Below, in pieces: positions 1 through 9,344 of a stretch of 64,000 bases of DNA (position 1 is its first letter; each line of letters begins with the position of its first letter). The notes beneath the pieces are model-generated. The model was not told where the DNA came from. It saw only the letters and a list, made by a program, of their open reading frames with translations, and made no database searches. The position numbers and the translations under genes were made by a program. Source of the DNA: DAISKN01 sp963716925 (lineage in GTDB: Bacteria; Acidobacteriota; Vicinamibacteria; Marinacidobacterales; SMYC01); assembly GCA_963716925.1 (NCBI GenBank), contig CAVQUX010000014.1:806001-870000 (forward strand). The letters are read 5' to 3'.

Positions 1-1027
1 CGCCGCGAGGCGAGCGGATCCGGCGGGACGCGGCCTCGACCATCCGATCGAGGACCCCCGATGCCTCGAGCGGACCCACGAGTCCCATGAGCAGGAGCGT
101 GAAGATCGAGGCCCCGATTCCGCGCTCCATTCCCTCGACGATGAGCCCTCGGGCGCTGAAGCTCGCGGCGTCGATGTGGACGAGATCGGAGAACCGCAGG
201 ACTCCGAACGCGAGACCCACGACGACCGAGAGCGCGATTCCGCCGAGGAGTCCCTCGAGGAGGCTCCGGCCTCTCAGGAGGAGTGCGATCACCGCCACGG
301 GAACGACGAGCATCGCGAGTCCCCGGTAGCTTCCGGAGACGGTGGGCTCCACCGCGGCCGCGCCTGTCGCGGTTCCCAGAGCCAGATAGGCGGTGAGCGC
401 GAGAGCCGCGGCGGCCAGGGCGTATGGGAGGCGGCTCCGCACCACTCCGGCGATGTCGGCTTCCTGGGTGAATGCGGACGCGATCGTGGTATCGGAGATG
501 GGCGAGATGTTGTCCCCGAACGTGGCTCCCCCGAGGATGGCTCCCATCAGGATCTCCGGAGCGGCGCCGAGGGCTCCGCCCGCGGGATAGAGCAGCGGCC
601 CGCAGACCAGGACGGTGCCGAGGCTCGTGCCCGTCGCCGTCGATACGACGCAGCAGATGACGAACGAGGCAGCGACGTATCCGCTTCCGTGGAGACCGGC
701 CCCGCCTGCAATCTGAATCAGAGCCTCCACGAACCCCGTCTCTTGCAGGAGACGTCCGAGGACTCCGGCGAGAAGCCAGGCGAGGATCATGATCGAGACC
801 AGCGGCCGGCTCATCCCTTGAATCGCCTCGTCGGCGAAGCGGGTCCGATCGCGGCTCAAGGCGAGCCCGACGCTGAGGGCGAGAAGGAGCACGGGCCAGA
901 AGCCGCGCTCGTCCGGCGCGCCCGAGAGTCCCAGCCATGCGACCCCGGCGAGGAAGACTGCGAAGGGCGCGAAGATGCCGACATCTCCGCCCCAGAAACG
1001 GAGGGGCACGGCTTTCGGAGCGGTCAT
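1..1027 (-). CDS. NhaC-family Na+/H+ antiporter, C-terminus cut by window edge
   Basis: Read on the minus strand from ATG at 1027, this is a hydrophobic protein that runs off the left edge without a stop. It carries GGATFGDNISPISDTTIAS, the hallmark of NhaC-type sodium/proton antiporters in the ion transporter superfamily, preceded by STATGTSLGTVLVCGP. Many membrane segments are evident. The role is electroneutral or electrogenic Na+/H+ (or amino-acid-linked) exchange across the inner membrane. It is divergent from the lipoprotein gene at 1058, with only about 30 bases between them, so both promoters must lie in or beside that gap. Substrate specificity cannot be told from sequence. Confidence 0.88.
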   Translation of the reverse strand, partial: MTAPKAVPLRFWGGDVGIFAPFAVFLAGVAWLGLSGAPDERGFWPVLLLALSVGLALSRDRTRFADEAIQGMSRPLVSIMILAWLLAGVLGRLLQETGFVEALIQIAGGAGLHGSGYVAASFVICCVVSTATGTSLGTVLVCGPLLYPAGGALGAAPEILMGAILGGATFGDNISPISDTTIASAFTQEADIAGVVRSRLPYALAAAALALTAYLALGTATGAAAVEPTVSGSYRGLAMLVVPVAVIALLLRGRSLLEGLLGGIALSVVVGLAFGVLRFSDLVHIDAASFSARGLIVEGMERGIGASIFTLLLMGLVGPLEASGVLDRMVEAASRRIRSPRG

Positions 1028-1057
1028 CTTGACGCCGGCGGCGTTTGTACACGATAG

Positions 1058-2781
1058 TTGAGCCAAAACCAAGATGATTCGGCCTTGAGCAAGCTCTCCT
1101 GTCGCATCCTCCCGCTCTCTGCCGCCGTCCTCCTGTGCGCCTGCGGCCGGGCGAGCGAGCCGTCCTTCCCCGACGAGGATCGCCTTCTCGAAGGCCTGAT
1201 GGAGGAGTACGTCGCCGCCCGGCTCGGCTTCTATCCCGTGGAATCGACGCTCGCGGGCCTTCCGGGGCGGGACGCGGTGCTCGGAAGCTTCTCGCGCCAG
1301 GACATCACCGGGCGCGTGAGCTGGCTTTCCGACTTTCACACCAAGTTGATGGGGCTGAAGCTCGGAGCACTCTCGCAGCCCGCGTACCTCGACGCCCTCT
1401 GGCTCACGAGCTTGACGAAGGCCGAGGTCTTCGATCTCGAGAGCCGGCGGATTCGGCGCTTTCCCCGGCGTTCTACGGCGAGACCCTCCGCACCGGAATC
1501 GTCTCCCTGCTTCTGGCGCCGGACCTCGCGAGCCGGACGGAGGAGCTCGGGGGGAGACTCGACGCCATCCCGACTCTCATCGACCAGGCGGGGGAGAACC
1601 TCGGCGAGCTCCCCGATTCCCATCGCCGCGACGGCGTACGCTCCCTCCTCCGGTGCCGCGATCTCCTCTCGGAGATGCCGCTGCTACTCGAGCAGAGCGT
1701 CCCTTCTTTTCGAGTGGCGGAGCTCTCCGAGAAGAGTCGGCTGGCGACGCGATCGCTCCAGACGCTCCTGTCCCGAATTTCCCCCGAGCCCGCGGCCGCG
1801 CCGGCCTCGGTCCCCTATCCTCTGGGCGACGAGGGCTTGCGCCTCTATTTCCTGCAAAACGAGATGATCGATTGGCCTCTCGAGAGAATCCTGCTCGGCG
1901 CCCGGGAAGCGGTTTCTGACGCGTCGAACCAGTTGACCGAGGTGGCTCTCGACCATCTCGCGGATCGCGACCTTCGGGCGATCCTCGCCGAGAAGGTTCC
2001 GTCGGCGACTCCGGGAGAGGACGTCGCGGCCTTCGAAGCGCGCGCTCGAGGCTTTCTCGGAGACGGCGCCCAAAGGGACTTCCCCGAGGGAGTGATTCCG
2101 GTGCGCCTCGTCCCTCCGTACTTCATCGCGCCCGACTGGGTTCGTCTCTGGCGTCCGGCGTCGCTGGACCCGATCAAGGACGTCTCGCTGCTGACGAGCG
2201 CCGGGGCTCCCGCGAGCGTGCAGGAGATGGAGATCGCGACTCTGGCGGAAGTGGCGGGAGGCTACCGGCTCTTCGTTCGTCAATCGGAATCGGCGAGCCT
2301 CTTGCGGAGGGTGTTTCGCGCGAGGACCATAAGCGAAGGACTCAAATCGTGGCTCCTTCGGCGGGTCGTCGATCGCGGCTACGCCGAGCACGATCCCGAG
2401 CTCCGGCTCCGGCAGCTTCACCGGGAGCTCCTCGAGGCCCTCCGGCTCGAGGCCGTGGTCTCGATGCACGCCCTGGGGGGAAGCCTCGGAGACTCGGAGA
2501 GGCGATTTCGCGAAGTCGGGCACCTCTCCCGCGAAGCCGCCGTCCTGGAGGCGGAGCGGGCGGCGGTCGACCCTGCGGCGGGAAGCGCCGCTCTGGGGCG
2601 CCTGGTTCTGGAGGAGCTCGCCCGAGACTACCTTCGGTCCCATCCGCTCGTGTCCCCGGCGGAGCTCGAAGACACGTTCCTGTCGGAGGGTCTCGTGCCG
2701 GTACGCCTCCTGCGGTTCAAGCTCCTGGGAATCGGAGAAGGGGATGGGGGTACGAGTGAGGATGGGGAGACGAGCAAATAG
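1058..2781 (+). pseudogene. DUF885-type lipoprotein, frameshifted, metal-site motif absent
   Basis: Two overlapping frames make one protein. The first begins at TTG 1058 (or TTG 1085) with a lipoprotein signal (AAVLLCAC) and a DUF885-like N-terminus (RLGFYPVESTLAGL). It breaks near 1463-1466, a CCCC run, where one added C would join it to the second frame (PAFYGETLRTG onward, to 2781). The later part follows DUF885 order: EGLKSWLLRR and a chain of helices. Where DUF885 proteins normally have HExxPGHH this one has TLAEVAGGYRLF, so the metal-binding histidines are missing. It may be a sequencing error in a real pseudoenzyme gene, or a true pseudogene. Function unknown. Confidence 0.6.
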
Positions 2782-2878
2782 GAAGGAATATCTCCCCGTT
2801 CCCTCGTCGCGCTCCCCCGGCCTTCGGTTTACTCCACTGCAGTCCCGGATCTATACTGTTCGAAATCCCTCCCCAATC

Positions 2879-5575
2879 ATGAATTCACAATCGACCGGTG
2901 CGTTCGCCGTCGTTGTCTCCTCGACGATGGCGCTCACTGGAGGTGCGGCCCTGTTTCTGGGGCTCCCGGCTTCGAGCCTCGGTTACGTTCTCGCGATCGT
3001 CGCGGTCTTGATGACGCTCTTCCTCGGGTGGCGTCGAGCGGACCAGGAGCGCGCCGAGCTTTCGTCCGCGCTCTCGAGCGAGCGCGAGCGCGCGAGAAGC
3101 GCGCGGGAGCAGGCCTGGCAGAACGCCTTTCTCGGTCAGGTGGTCGAGGAGCTTCGCGCGTTTCAGGACGAAGACGACCTCTGGTCCGCGGCGACCACGG
3201 CTCTCGGCCGCGCCCTCGAGGCATCCCGGGTGGTGGCCTATGAGAAGGACTCGAGGGGCGTCTATCGACTTCGGGCCCAGTTCGCCGGAGACGGCGTCGC
3301 CGCGCTCGACGAGGGGTCCAGCATTCCGACCTCGGTCATCCAGGACCGTGAGCTCCAGGCGCGGATCGCCCGATCGGATCTGGCGGTCGAGGAGGACCCC
3401 GAGCTGCGCGCTCTCGCCGCCGGACTGCGCGTCCGGTCCCTGGTGGTGGTGCCCGTGGAACGAGAGGGTCGGGAACGCGCCGCGATTGCCATACATCATT
3501 GCGATGCGCCTCAGAAGTGGACGGACGGGGAAAGGCGCTTCCTCCAGAGGCTCGCGGAGCACGTGGCGGGAGTCCTCGACCGGGCGAAGCTCTCCCGGCG
3601 GCTTTCCTACGAGGCCGGCGTGCGGCTCGGACTCCTGCGGCTCGGCCAGGCTCTCGCCGCACTGAGAGACTCCGCGTCGGTGGTCGAGGTGGCGGTCTCG
3701 TTGGGCGCCCCCCTCGCGCGCGCGACGGTGAGCGCGGTTCTCGTCGAGGACGCCCGGTCGGGATTCCGCATCGCGGCGAGCTCCGGGCTCGCCGAGCGCT
3801 CGGGCACGCTTTCCGTCTCCGCCCTCAAGCCGCGGCTGGACGAGGCGATTCGCGAGCGGTCGAAGGTGAGCCTGGACGCCGCCGGAAGCCCGGGGCTCGA
3901 GCTTACCCTGGTGCCGATGTTCCGCGGCCGCGAGCTCGTCGGGGTGTTTCTTTTCGGATGCGACGCCTCCTCGCCGACCGACGATGGACTCGACCTCGAC
4001 GCGGCGCAATCGGTGGCGGATCTCGCCGCCGCGGCCATCGAGAACGCCCGGCTCTTCGAGTCGGTGTCCTCATCGGAGTCGGAGCTTCGGGCGCACTGGG
4101 AGGACGGAGGCGACCTCGCGCTCGTCCTCGACGAATCCGGCTCGATCGTGGAGGTGAATCCCGCTGCGAGCCGGACCCTCGGCTATACCGCGCCCGAGCT
4201 CGCCGGCGCGAAGCTCTATACCCTGCTCGCAACGGAGTCGGCGGCGCTCTGGCGCAGGCTCGAGCCCTCGCTCCAGCGCGGTGCGAGGCTCCGCGACCAG
4301 CCGATGAAGCTCCGCGCGAAGGACGGCACAGTGCTGGAGGTGAGCGCGCATGCTTCGTCGGCGCTCGCCTCCGGACGGATGCGGCTCTTGATGCGGGACC
4401 TCACCGAGCTCCGCAAGCTCGAGCTCCAACTCCGCCAGAGTCAGAAGCTCGAGGTCCTGGGCGCGCTCGCAGGAGGCATCGCTCACGATTTCAACAATGT
4501 GCTCGGCGGAATCCTCGGCTATGCCTCGCTCCTGCGCACCTACGTGAAGGATCGACCGACGGCGGCGAAGTACGTCGAGACCATCGAGCGCGCCGCGGTG
4601 CGGGGCGCGGAGCTCTCCGGGCGCCTGCTTTCGGCCTCGCGAAAGAGCTCCGGGCAGCTCATGCCGGTGAACCTCAACCAGGTCGTCGACGAGACCCTCG
4701 AGCTCCTGGCTCACACCATTCCCAAAGGGATACGCATCGACAAACGCCTCGACCCGGGGCTCCATCTCATGATGGCGGACGCGAGCCAGCTCCAGCAGAT
4801 CGTGCTCAATCTCTGTGTGAACGCCCGGGACGCGATGCCGGAAGGCGGGCTCCTCAGCGTATCGACCCGACTCCTCGGCGCGGTGGAAACGGGAGAGCCG
4901 GGAAGAGCGGGGAGACCTCTCCGGAAAGTCCAGCTTTCGGTCGAAGACACCGGAGTCGGCATGGATGCCAAGACTCTCGCTCGCCTCTTCGAGCCGTTTT
5001 TCAGCACGAAGGGAGAAGCGGGAACCGGCCTCGGGCTTTCGGTGGTCTACGGGATTGTGAAGTCGCTCGGCGGCGACGTCGGAGTGAAGAGCTCACCGGG
5101 AAGGGGGGCGCGCTTCGAGGTGGTCCTTCCGTGCCGCTGGGCGGAAGAGAGCCTGGTCGAGTCGCAGCCCCAGGAGGCGGCTCGAGGCCAGGGCGAGCTC
5201 ATCCTCCTCGTCGACGACGAGAAGGTGCTGCGCGATCTGGGGAAAGACATCCTCGAGAGCCAGGGCTATCGCGTGGCGACGTTCGCGAGCGGTGAGGAGG
5301 TTCTGGACTACCTGCGGGAAGCGCGGGACGTCGCCCTCGTCATCCTCGACGTGGTGATGCCCGGTCTCGGCGGGAACGAGACCTATCGCCGACTCCGCGG
5401 GTTCGATCGCTCGATTCCCGTCCTTTTCTCAAGCGGCCTCACGGCGGAGCAGAGCGTACGGGACGTCCTCGAGGAGGGGGCCGCCGGCTTCATTCCCAAG
5501 CCCTACGGCATCGGCGACCTCACCCGCGCCGTCTCGACGGTCCTGCGCCGCGACAACCCCACCCTGGTGCACTAG
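2879..5575 (+). CDS. Hybrid sensor histidine kinase (GAF-GAF-PAS-HisKA-HATPase-REC)
   Basis: An 898-residue signalling protein. I chose ATG 2879 because it places a membrane segment at the N-terminus (residues 10-48); the frame is open further upstream. Then come a helical linker, two GAF-like domains (about 95-390) and a PAS domain (about 405-520, with DESGSIVEVNPAASRTLGY). HisKA has the phosphoacceptor H536 in GGIAHDFNNVLGGILGY, and the ATPase domain has VLNLCVNARDAMPEGG and GTGLGLSVVYGIVKS. A C-terminal receiver carries D824 in VILDVVMPG. The architecture implies membrane-anchored autophosphorylation followed by phosphotransfer to its own receiver. No response regulator with an output domain is adjacent, so the target is unknown. 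Confidence 0.92.
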   Translation: MNSQSTGAFAVVVSSTMALTGGAALFLGLPASSLGYVLAIVAVLMTLFLGWRRADQERAELSSALSSERERARSAREQAWQNAFLGQVVEELRAFQDEDDLWSAATTALGRALEASRVVAYEKDSRGVYRLRAQFAGDGVAALDEGSSIPTSVIQDRELQARIARSDLAVEEDPELRALAAGLRVRSLVVVPVEREGRERAAIAIHHCDAPQKWTDGERRFLQRLAEHVAGVLDRAKLSRRLSYEAGVRLGLLRLGQALAALRDSASVVEVAVSLGAPLARATVSAVLVEDARSGFRIAASSGLAERSGTLSVSALKPRLDEAIRERSKVSLDAAGSPGLELTLVPMFRGRELVGVFLFGCDASSPTDDGLDLDAAQSVADLAAAAIENARLFESVSSSESELRAHWEDGGDLALVLDESGSIVEVNPAASRTLGYTAPELAGAKLYTLLATESAALWRRLEPSLQRGARLRDQPMKLRAKDGTVLEVSAHASSALASGRMRLLMRDLTELRKLELQLRQSQKLEVLGALAGGIAHDFNNVLGGILGYASLLRTYVKDRPTAAKYVETIERAAVRGAELSGRLLSASRKSSGQLMPVNLNQVVDETLELLAHTIPKGIRIDKRLDPGLHLMMADASQLQQIVLNLCVNARDAMPEGGLLSVSTRLLGAVETGEPGRAGRPLRKVQLSVEDTGVGMDAKTLARLFEPFFSTKGEAGTGLGLSVVYGIVKSLGGDVGVKSSPGRGARFEVVLPCRWAEESLVESQPQEAARGQGELILLVDDEKVLRDLGKDILESQGYRVATFASGEEVLDYLREARDVALVILDVVMPGLGGNETYRRLRGFDRSIPVLFSSGLTAEQSVRDVLEEGAAGFIPKPYGIGDLTRAVSTVLRRDNPTLVH

Positions 5576-5595
5576 CAATCGCATTCGGGGAATCG

Positions 5596-5632
5596 AACGC
5601 AAAGGCGCAAAGACGCAAGGGGATTTGCGTTC
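5596..5632. repeat. CGCAAAG-type intergenic repeat, single hairpin
   Basis: Tandem AACGCAAAGGCGCAAAGACG units are followed by the inverted TTGCGTT at 5625-5631, giving a short stem-loop between the histidine kinase and the glycosyltransferase. The same heptamer-based repeat recurs in a longer two-armed form at 56126-56212. It may act as a transcription terminator or be a dispersed non-coding repeat. Confidence 0.7.
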
Positions 5633-5699
5633 CATCCTCCCCTCCCGCCGCTCACGGACTGCGGACTATAATCTGACCCCGGCCTGACCGGCCGTTCCG

Positions 5700-6932
5700 A
5701 TGCGGATCCTCACCATCGCCCCACAGCCTTTCTTCCAGCCGCGGGGCACGCCGTTCAGCGAGCTCTACCGGGCGCGGGCGCTGACGGAGCTCGGCCACGA
5801 GGTCGACATGGTGACCTATCCCATCGGTGAGGACGTCTCCATGCCCGGACTCCGCATCCTGCGCGCGCCGCGGGTTCCGGGAATCCGGCGCGTGCGCATC
5901 GGTCCCTCGCTCGCGAAGATCCCGCTCGATGCCATGGTGTTCCTGTCGTCGTTCCGAAGGCTTCTCAGCCGCGGCTACGACCTCCTCGACTGCCACGAGG
6001 AGGCGGGGCTCATGGGGGTCCTGCTCGGGCGACTGTTCTCGATCCCGGTCGTCTACGACATGCACTCGTCGCTTCCCGAGCAGCTCTCGAACTTCCAGTA
6101 CAGCCGCAACCGCGCTCTCCGGTCCCTCTTCGATTGGGCCGAGCGGCTGACGGTGAAAGGCTCGGACGCGGTCATCGTGGTCTGTCCTTACTTGAAGGAC
6201 GTGGTTTCCCGGATCGACCGCGAAAAGCCGTGCTTTCTCATCGAGAACTCCCCCCTCGCGGAATCGGGGGAGGAGATCGCGGACGGCGAGGTCGTTCGCA
6301 TTCGCCGCGAGCTCGGCCTCGAGGGGAGCTTCGTGATTCACTACAGCGGAACCTTCGAGGCCTACCAGGGCCTGCCGCTCCTCTACGAAGCGTTCCGCAT
6401 CCTGGCCGGGAAGCTCCCTTCGGCCCGCCTCCTCATGGTGGGAGGGACCTCGCCCCAGGTCGAAGAAGCGCGGCGCGAGATGGCTCGCTCGGGACTCGGC
6501 GATCGCGTCGTCTTCACCGGACAGCGCCCTCCTTCGGAGATGCCGCGCTACCTCGCGATCTCCGACGTCCTGGTCTCCCCGAGGTCTTCGGGCACGAACA
6601 CCCCGCTCAAGATCTACTCGTACCTTCGCGCGGGAAAACCGATCGTGGCGACGCGCCTCCTCACGCATACCCAGGTGCTCGACGACGACAGCGCCGCGCT
6701 GGCCGAGCCGTCCCCCGAGGCCTTCGCCGAAGCGCTCCTCGCGCTCGCCACGGAGCCCGAACGGCGTCTGCGGCTCGGCGCGGGCGCCCGCCGGCTTTCC
6801 GAGGAGCGGTATAGTTACGCACGCTATCTGGAACGCACCCGGGACGTCCTCGATTTCATCGGCAAGCGCCTGGAGAGCCCCGGCCGCGCCGGAGAAGCCC
6901 GGAAAGTGACGACGGGCCCGCTGGAAAGATGA
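5700..6932 (+). CDS. GT4-family glycosyltransferase
   Basis: A 410-residue GT-B fold glycosyltransferase. The N-terminal domain opens with MRILTIAPQPFFQPRGTPFS, a typical GT4 acceptor-domain start with the glycine-rich loop. The C-terminal donor domain has VIHYSGTFEAYQGLPLLYEA, LLMVGGTSP and SPRSSGTNTPLKIYSYLRAG, the expected nucleotide-sugar binding region with its E-x7-E-like area. It is probably cytoplasmic or membrane-peripheral, adding a sugar to a lipid or envelope glycan. It is the first gene of a plus-strand run to about 14.1 kb and its end overlaps the start of the P1 peptidase by four bases. Donor and acceptor cannot be predicted. Confidence 0.88.
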   Translation: MRILTIAPQPFFQPRGTPFSELYRARALTELGHEVDMVTYPIGEDVSMPGLRILRAPRVPGIRRVRIGPSLAKIPLDAMVFLSSFRRLLSRGYDLLDCHEEAGLMGVLLGRLFSIPVVYDMHSSLPEQLSNFQYSRNRALRSLFDWAERLTVKGSDAVIVVCPYLKDVVSRIDREKPCFLIENSPLAESGEEIADGEVVRIRRELGLEGSFVIHYSGTFEAYQGLPLLYEAFRILAGKLPSARLLMVGGTSPQVEEARREMARSGLGDRVVFTGQRPPSEMPRYLAISDVLVSPRSSGTNTPLKIYSYLRAGKPIVATRLLTHTQVLDDDSAALAEPSPEAFAEALLALATEPERRLRLGAGARRLSEERYSYARYLERTRDVLDFIGKRLESPGRAGEARKVTTGPLER

Positions 6933-8104
6933 AAAAACGAATCCTGGTCCTCACCGCTCTCGGGGGCATCTCGATGTCCACTCTCTCGCTCGCGCAGCCG
7001 GATGCTTCTTCACGACCCCGGGCCCGCGACATCGGTCTGGCGCCGGGCGTCCTGAAGCCGGGCCCGCTCAACGCCATAACCGATGTCGCCGGGGTGCTCG
7101 TCGGACAGGTGACGATCTGGGAAGGAGACAACGTTCGCACCGGCGTGACCGCAATCCTCCCCCACGGCGGGAACCTCTTCCAGGAGAAAGTTCCCGGGGC
7201 GATCTACCTCGGAAACGCCTTCGGAAAACTGGTTGGCTACACCCAGGTGCAGGAGCTGGGCTTCATCGAGACCCCCATCGTCCTCACCAACACGCTTTCC
7301 GTCTGGGAGGCGGCGGACGCGGTCGTCACCCATCTCCTCGGCCTTCCGGAGAACGCGGAAGTCCGCTCCATCAACCCCGTGATCGGGGAGACGAACGACT
7401 CCTACCTCAATGACATTCGCGGCCGGCACGTCGACGAGCGCCACGTTCTCGAAGCCCTCCGCGGCGCCCGCGGAGGGCCGGTCGCCGAAGGAGTCGTCGG
7501 AGCCGGCACCGGGACCGTGGCCTTCGGATGGAAGGGCGGCATCGGCACCTCCTCCCGCCTCCTCCCGGGATCCCTCGGCGGCTACACCGTGGGGGTCCTG
7601 GTGCAGTCCAACTACGGAGGCGTTCTTTCGATGGACGGCCTTCCCGTGGGAGTGGAGCTCGGCCGCTACTACCTGAAAGACGAGGTCGAACGCAGGGATG
7701 CCGACGGCTCGATCATGATGGTCGTGGCGACGGATGCGCCCGTCGCCGCGTTCGGGCTCGCCCGAATCGCCAAGCGTGCGATGCTGGGGCTCTCGCGTAC
7801 CGGTGCCACCTCCTCGAACGGCAGCGGGGACTACGTCATCGCCTTCTCGACGGCGCGGGAGCTCCGGAGCGCCTTCGAGTCGAGCGCGAGAACCGAGGGC
7901 GCGCCAGTTCTTCGCAACGACGATCTCTCCCCGCTCTTCCAGGCGGCGATCGAAGCGACGGAGGAAGCGGTCTACAACTCGATGCTGAAGGCGGTCGACG
8001 TCGCCGGGCGCGACGGCAATCGCGTCGAAGCCCTGCCCCTCGATCGGCTCCTCCAGATCGGGAAGAAGTACAACCGGCTCCATCCACCGCCTCCGGGTCG
8101 ATAG
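6929..8104 (+). CDS. P1-family peptidase (DmpA/BapA-like, self-processing), exported
   Basis: A 391-residue protein with an N-terminal signal peptide (MKKRILVLTALGGISMSTLS). It matches the DmpA/BapA N-terminal nucleophile family: DVAGVLVGQVTIW and RTGVTAILPHGG near the start, SNYGG as the region of the oxyanion/Asn residue, and GSIMMVVATDAP. The Gly260-Ser261 bond there is the predicted autocleavage point, freeing Ser261 as nucleophile. A conserved SSNGSGDYVIAFSTA stretch follows. The family releases N-terminal D- or beta-amino acids from small peptides and amides. The signal peptide implies a periplasmic site. The gene overlaps the glycosyltransferase before it. Confidence 0.88.
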   Translation: MKKRILVLTALGGISMSTLSLAQPDASSRPRARDIGLAPGVLKPGPLNAITDVAGVLVGQVTIWEGDNVRTGVTAILPHGGNLFQEKVPGAIYLGNAFGKLVGYTQVQELGFIETPIVLTNTLSVWEAADAVVTHLLGLPENAEVRSINPVIGETNDSYLNDIRGRHVDERHVLEALRGARGGPVAEGVVGAGTGTVAFGWKGGIGTSSRLLPGSLGGYTVGVLVQSNYGGVLSMDGLPVGVELGRYYLKDEVERRDADGSIMMVVATDAPVAAFGLARIAKRAMLGLSRTGATSSNGSGDYVIAFSTARELRSAFESSARTEGAPVLRNDDLSPLFQAAIEATEEAVYNSMLKAVDVAGRDGNRVEALPLDRLLQIGKKYNRLHPPPPGR

Positions 8105-8105
8105 C

Positions 8106-9344
8106 TTGCCGAAAATTCGAGCGCTGCAGATCTGCGACCACCTCGGCTGGGAGGGATCCCGGATGCACGGCGTCAAGAGGCTCTTCGCCTGGATGATTCC
8201 GAGGTTCGACGCTTCACGCTTCGAGGTCTCGCTACTGAGCCTGAGGAAGAAGGACCTCTCGGAGGACAACCTCGAGAGCCTGGGATTTCCCGTCTACTAC
8301 CTGGAGAAAGGGAAGTTCGATCCCTCGACGCTCCCAGCTCTGATCTCGCTCCTGAAGAACCTCGAGATCGACGTCGTCCAGAGCCATGGATACGGCGCCA
8401 CGACGTTCGGGCGAATCGCGGCGAGATGGCTCGGGATCGGGAACGTCCTCCACGAGCACGCGAACCTCACGGACACTCCCTGGTTCCAGAAGATCCCCGA
8501 CCGACTCCTGGACCCGGTCACCGACGTCGCCATTGCCGTCTCGGAGTCGACGCGCGAGTTCTGCATCCGGGCCCGGAAGCTCTCTCCCGAGAGGGTGAAG
8601 AAGGTCTACCTCGGGGCGCCCCTCGATGAGTTCGTGCCCTTCTCGCCCGAGGCGCGGCGGGGGGCGCGCGAGAAGCTGGGGTTCGGAGCGGACGAGAAGA
8701 TCGTGGGGACGGTGACGCGGCTCATGGAATCCAAGGGAAATCGCTATCTGATCGAGGCCGCCGCGATCCTCGCGCGGAAGAGACCGGACGTGCGGATTGC
8801 CGTCGTGGGGGAGGGGCCTCTTCGCTCCGAGCTCGAAGCGCGGGCGCGGGAGCTGGGCGTCGCCGAGCGCGTGAGCTTCCTCGGGTTTCAGCGGGACGTG
8901 GCGCCGGCCATCGCCGCCTTCGACGTCTCGGTTTTTCCCTCGCTCTGGGAGGGAACCCCGCTCACCGTCTTCGAGGCGATGGCGATGAGAAAACCGATCG
9001 TGGCGACGAGCGTCGACGGTCTCCGGGACGTCCTCGGCGACGACGACAACGCCCTCGTCGTGCCGCCGAGGGACGCGGGCGCCCTGGCTCGCGCTCTGGA
9101 AAGGGTTCTCGACGAGCCCGGACTCGCCCCTCGACTCTCCGAGAGAGCGCGGGAGACTTCCCGCCGGTTCGACATCCGGACGTTCGTCCGAAAGATGGAG
9201 AAGCTCTACGAGCTCCTGGTCGATCGTTACCGGACCTCGGGAGGTCGGCCGCGCTGGGACTACGGGAAGGACTTCTCCTTTCTCGAGACTGTGGAGGAGG
9301 GCGGGCTCTCCGCCCTGCGCGAGGCTCGAGCGGTTTCTTCGTGA
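8106..9344 (+). CDS. GT4-family glycosyltransferase
   Basis: A 412-residue GT-B glycosyltransferase starting at TTG 8106, one base after the peptidase stop. The acceptor domain includes LQICDHLGWEGSRMHGVKRL and VVQSHGYGATTFGRIAARWL. The donor domain has VGTVTRLMESKGNRYLIEAA, IAVVGEGPLRSELEARA and FPSLWEGTPLTVFEAMAMRK, the classic GT4 E-x7-E segment. It likely acts in envelope glycan or glycolipid assembly with the neighbouring glycosyltransferases. Its stop overlaps the start of the flippase-like gene by four bases, so the genes are translationally coupled. Confidence 0.9.
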   Translation: MPKIRALQICDHLGWEGSRMHGVKRLFAWMIPRFDASRFEVSLLSLRKKDLSEDNLESLGFPVYYLEKGKFDPSTLPALISLLKNLEIDVVQSHGYGATTFGRIAARWLGIGNVLHEHANLTDTPWFQKIPDRLLDPVTDVAIAVSESTREFCIRARKLSPERVKKVYLGAPLDEFVPFSPEARRGAREKLGFGADEKIVGTVTRLMESKGNRYLIEAAAILARKRPDVRIAVVGEGPLRSELEARARELGVAERVSFLGFQRDVAPAIAAFDVSVFPSLWEGTPLTVFEAMAMRKPIVATSVDGLRDVLGDDDNALVVPPRDAGALARALERVLDEPGLAPRLSERARETSRRFDIRTFVRKMEKLYELLVDRYRTSGGRPRWDYGKDFSFLETVEEGGLSALREARAVSS

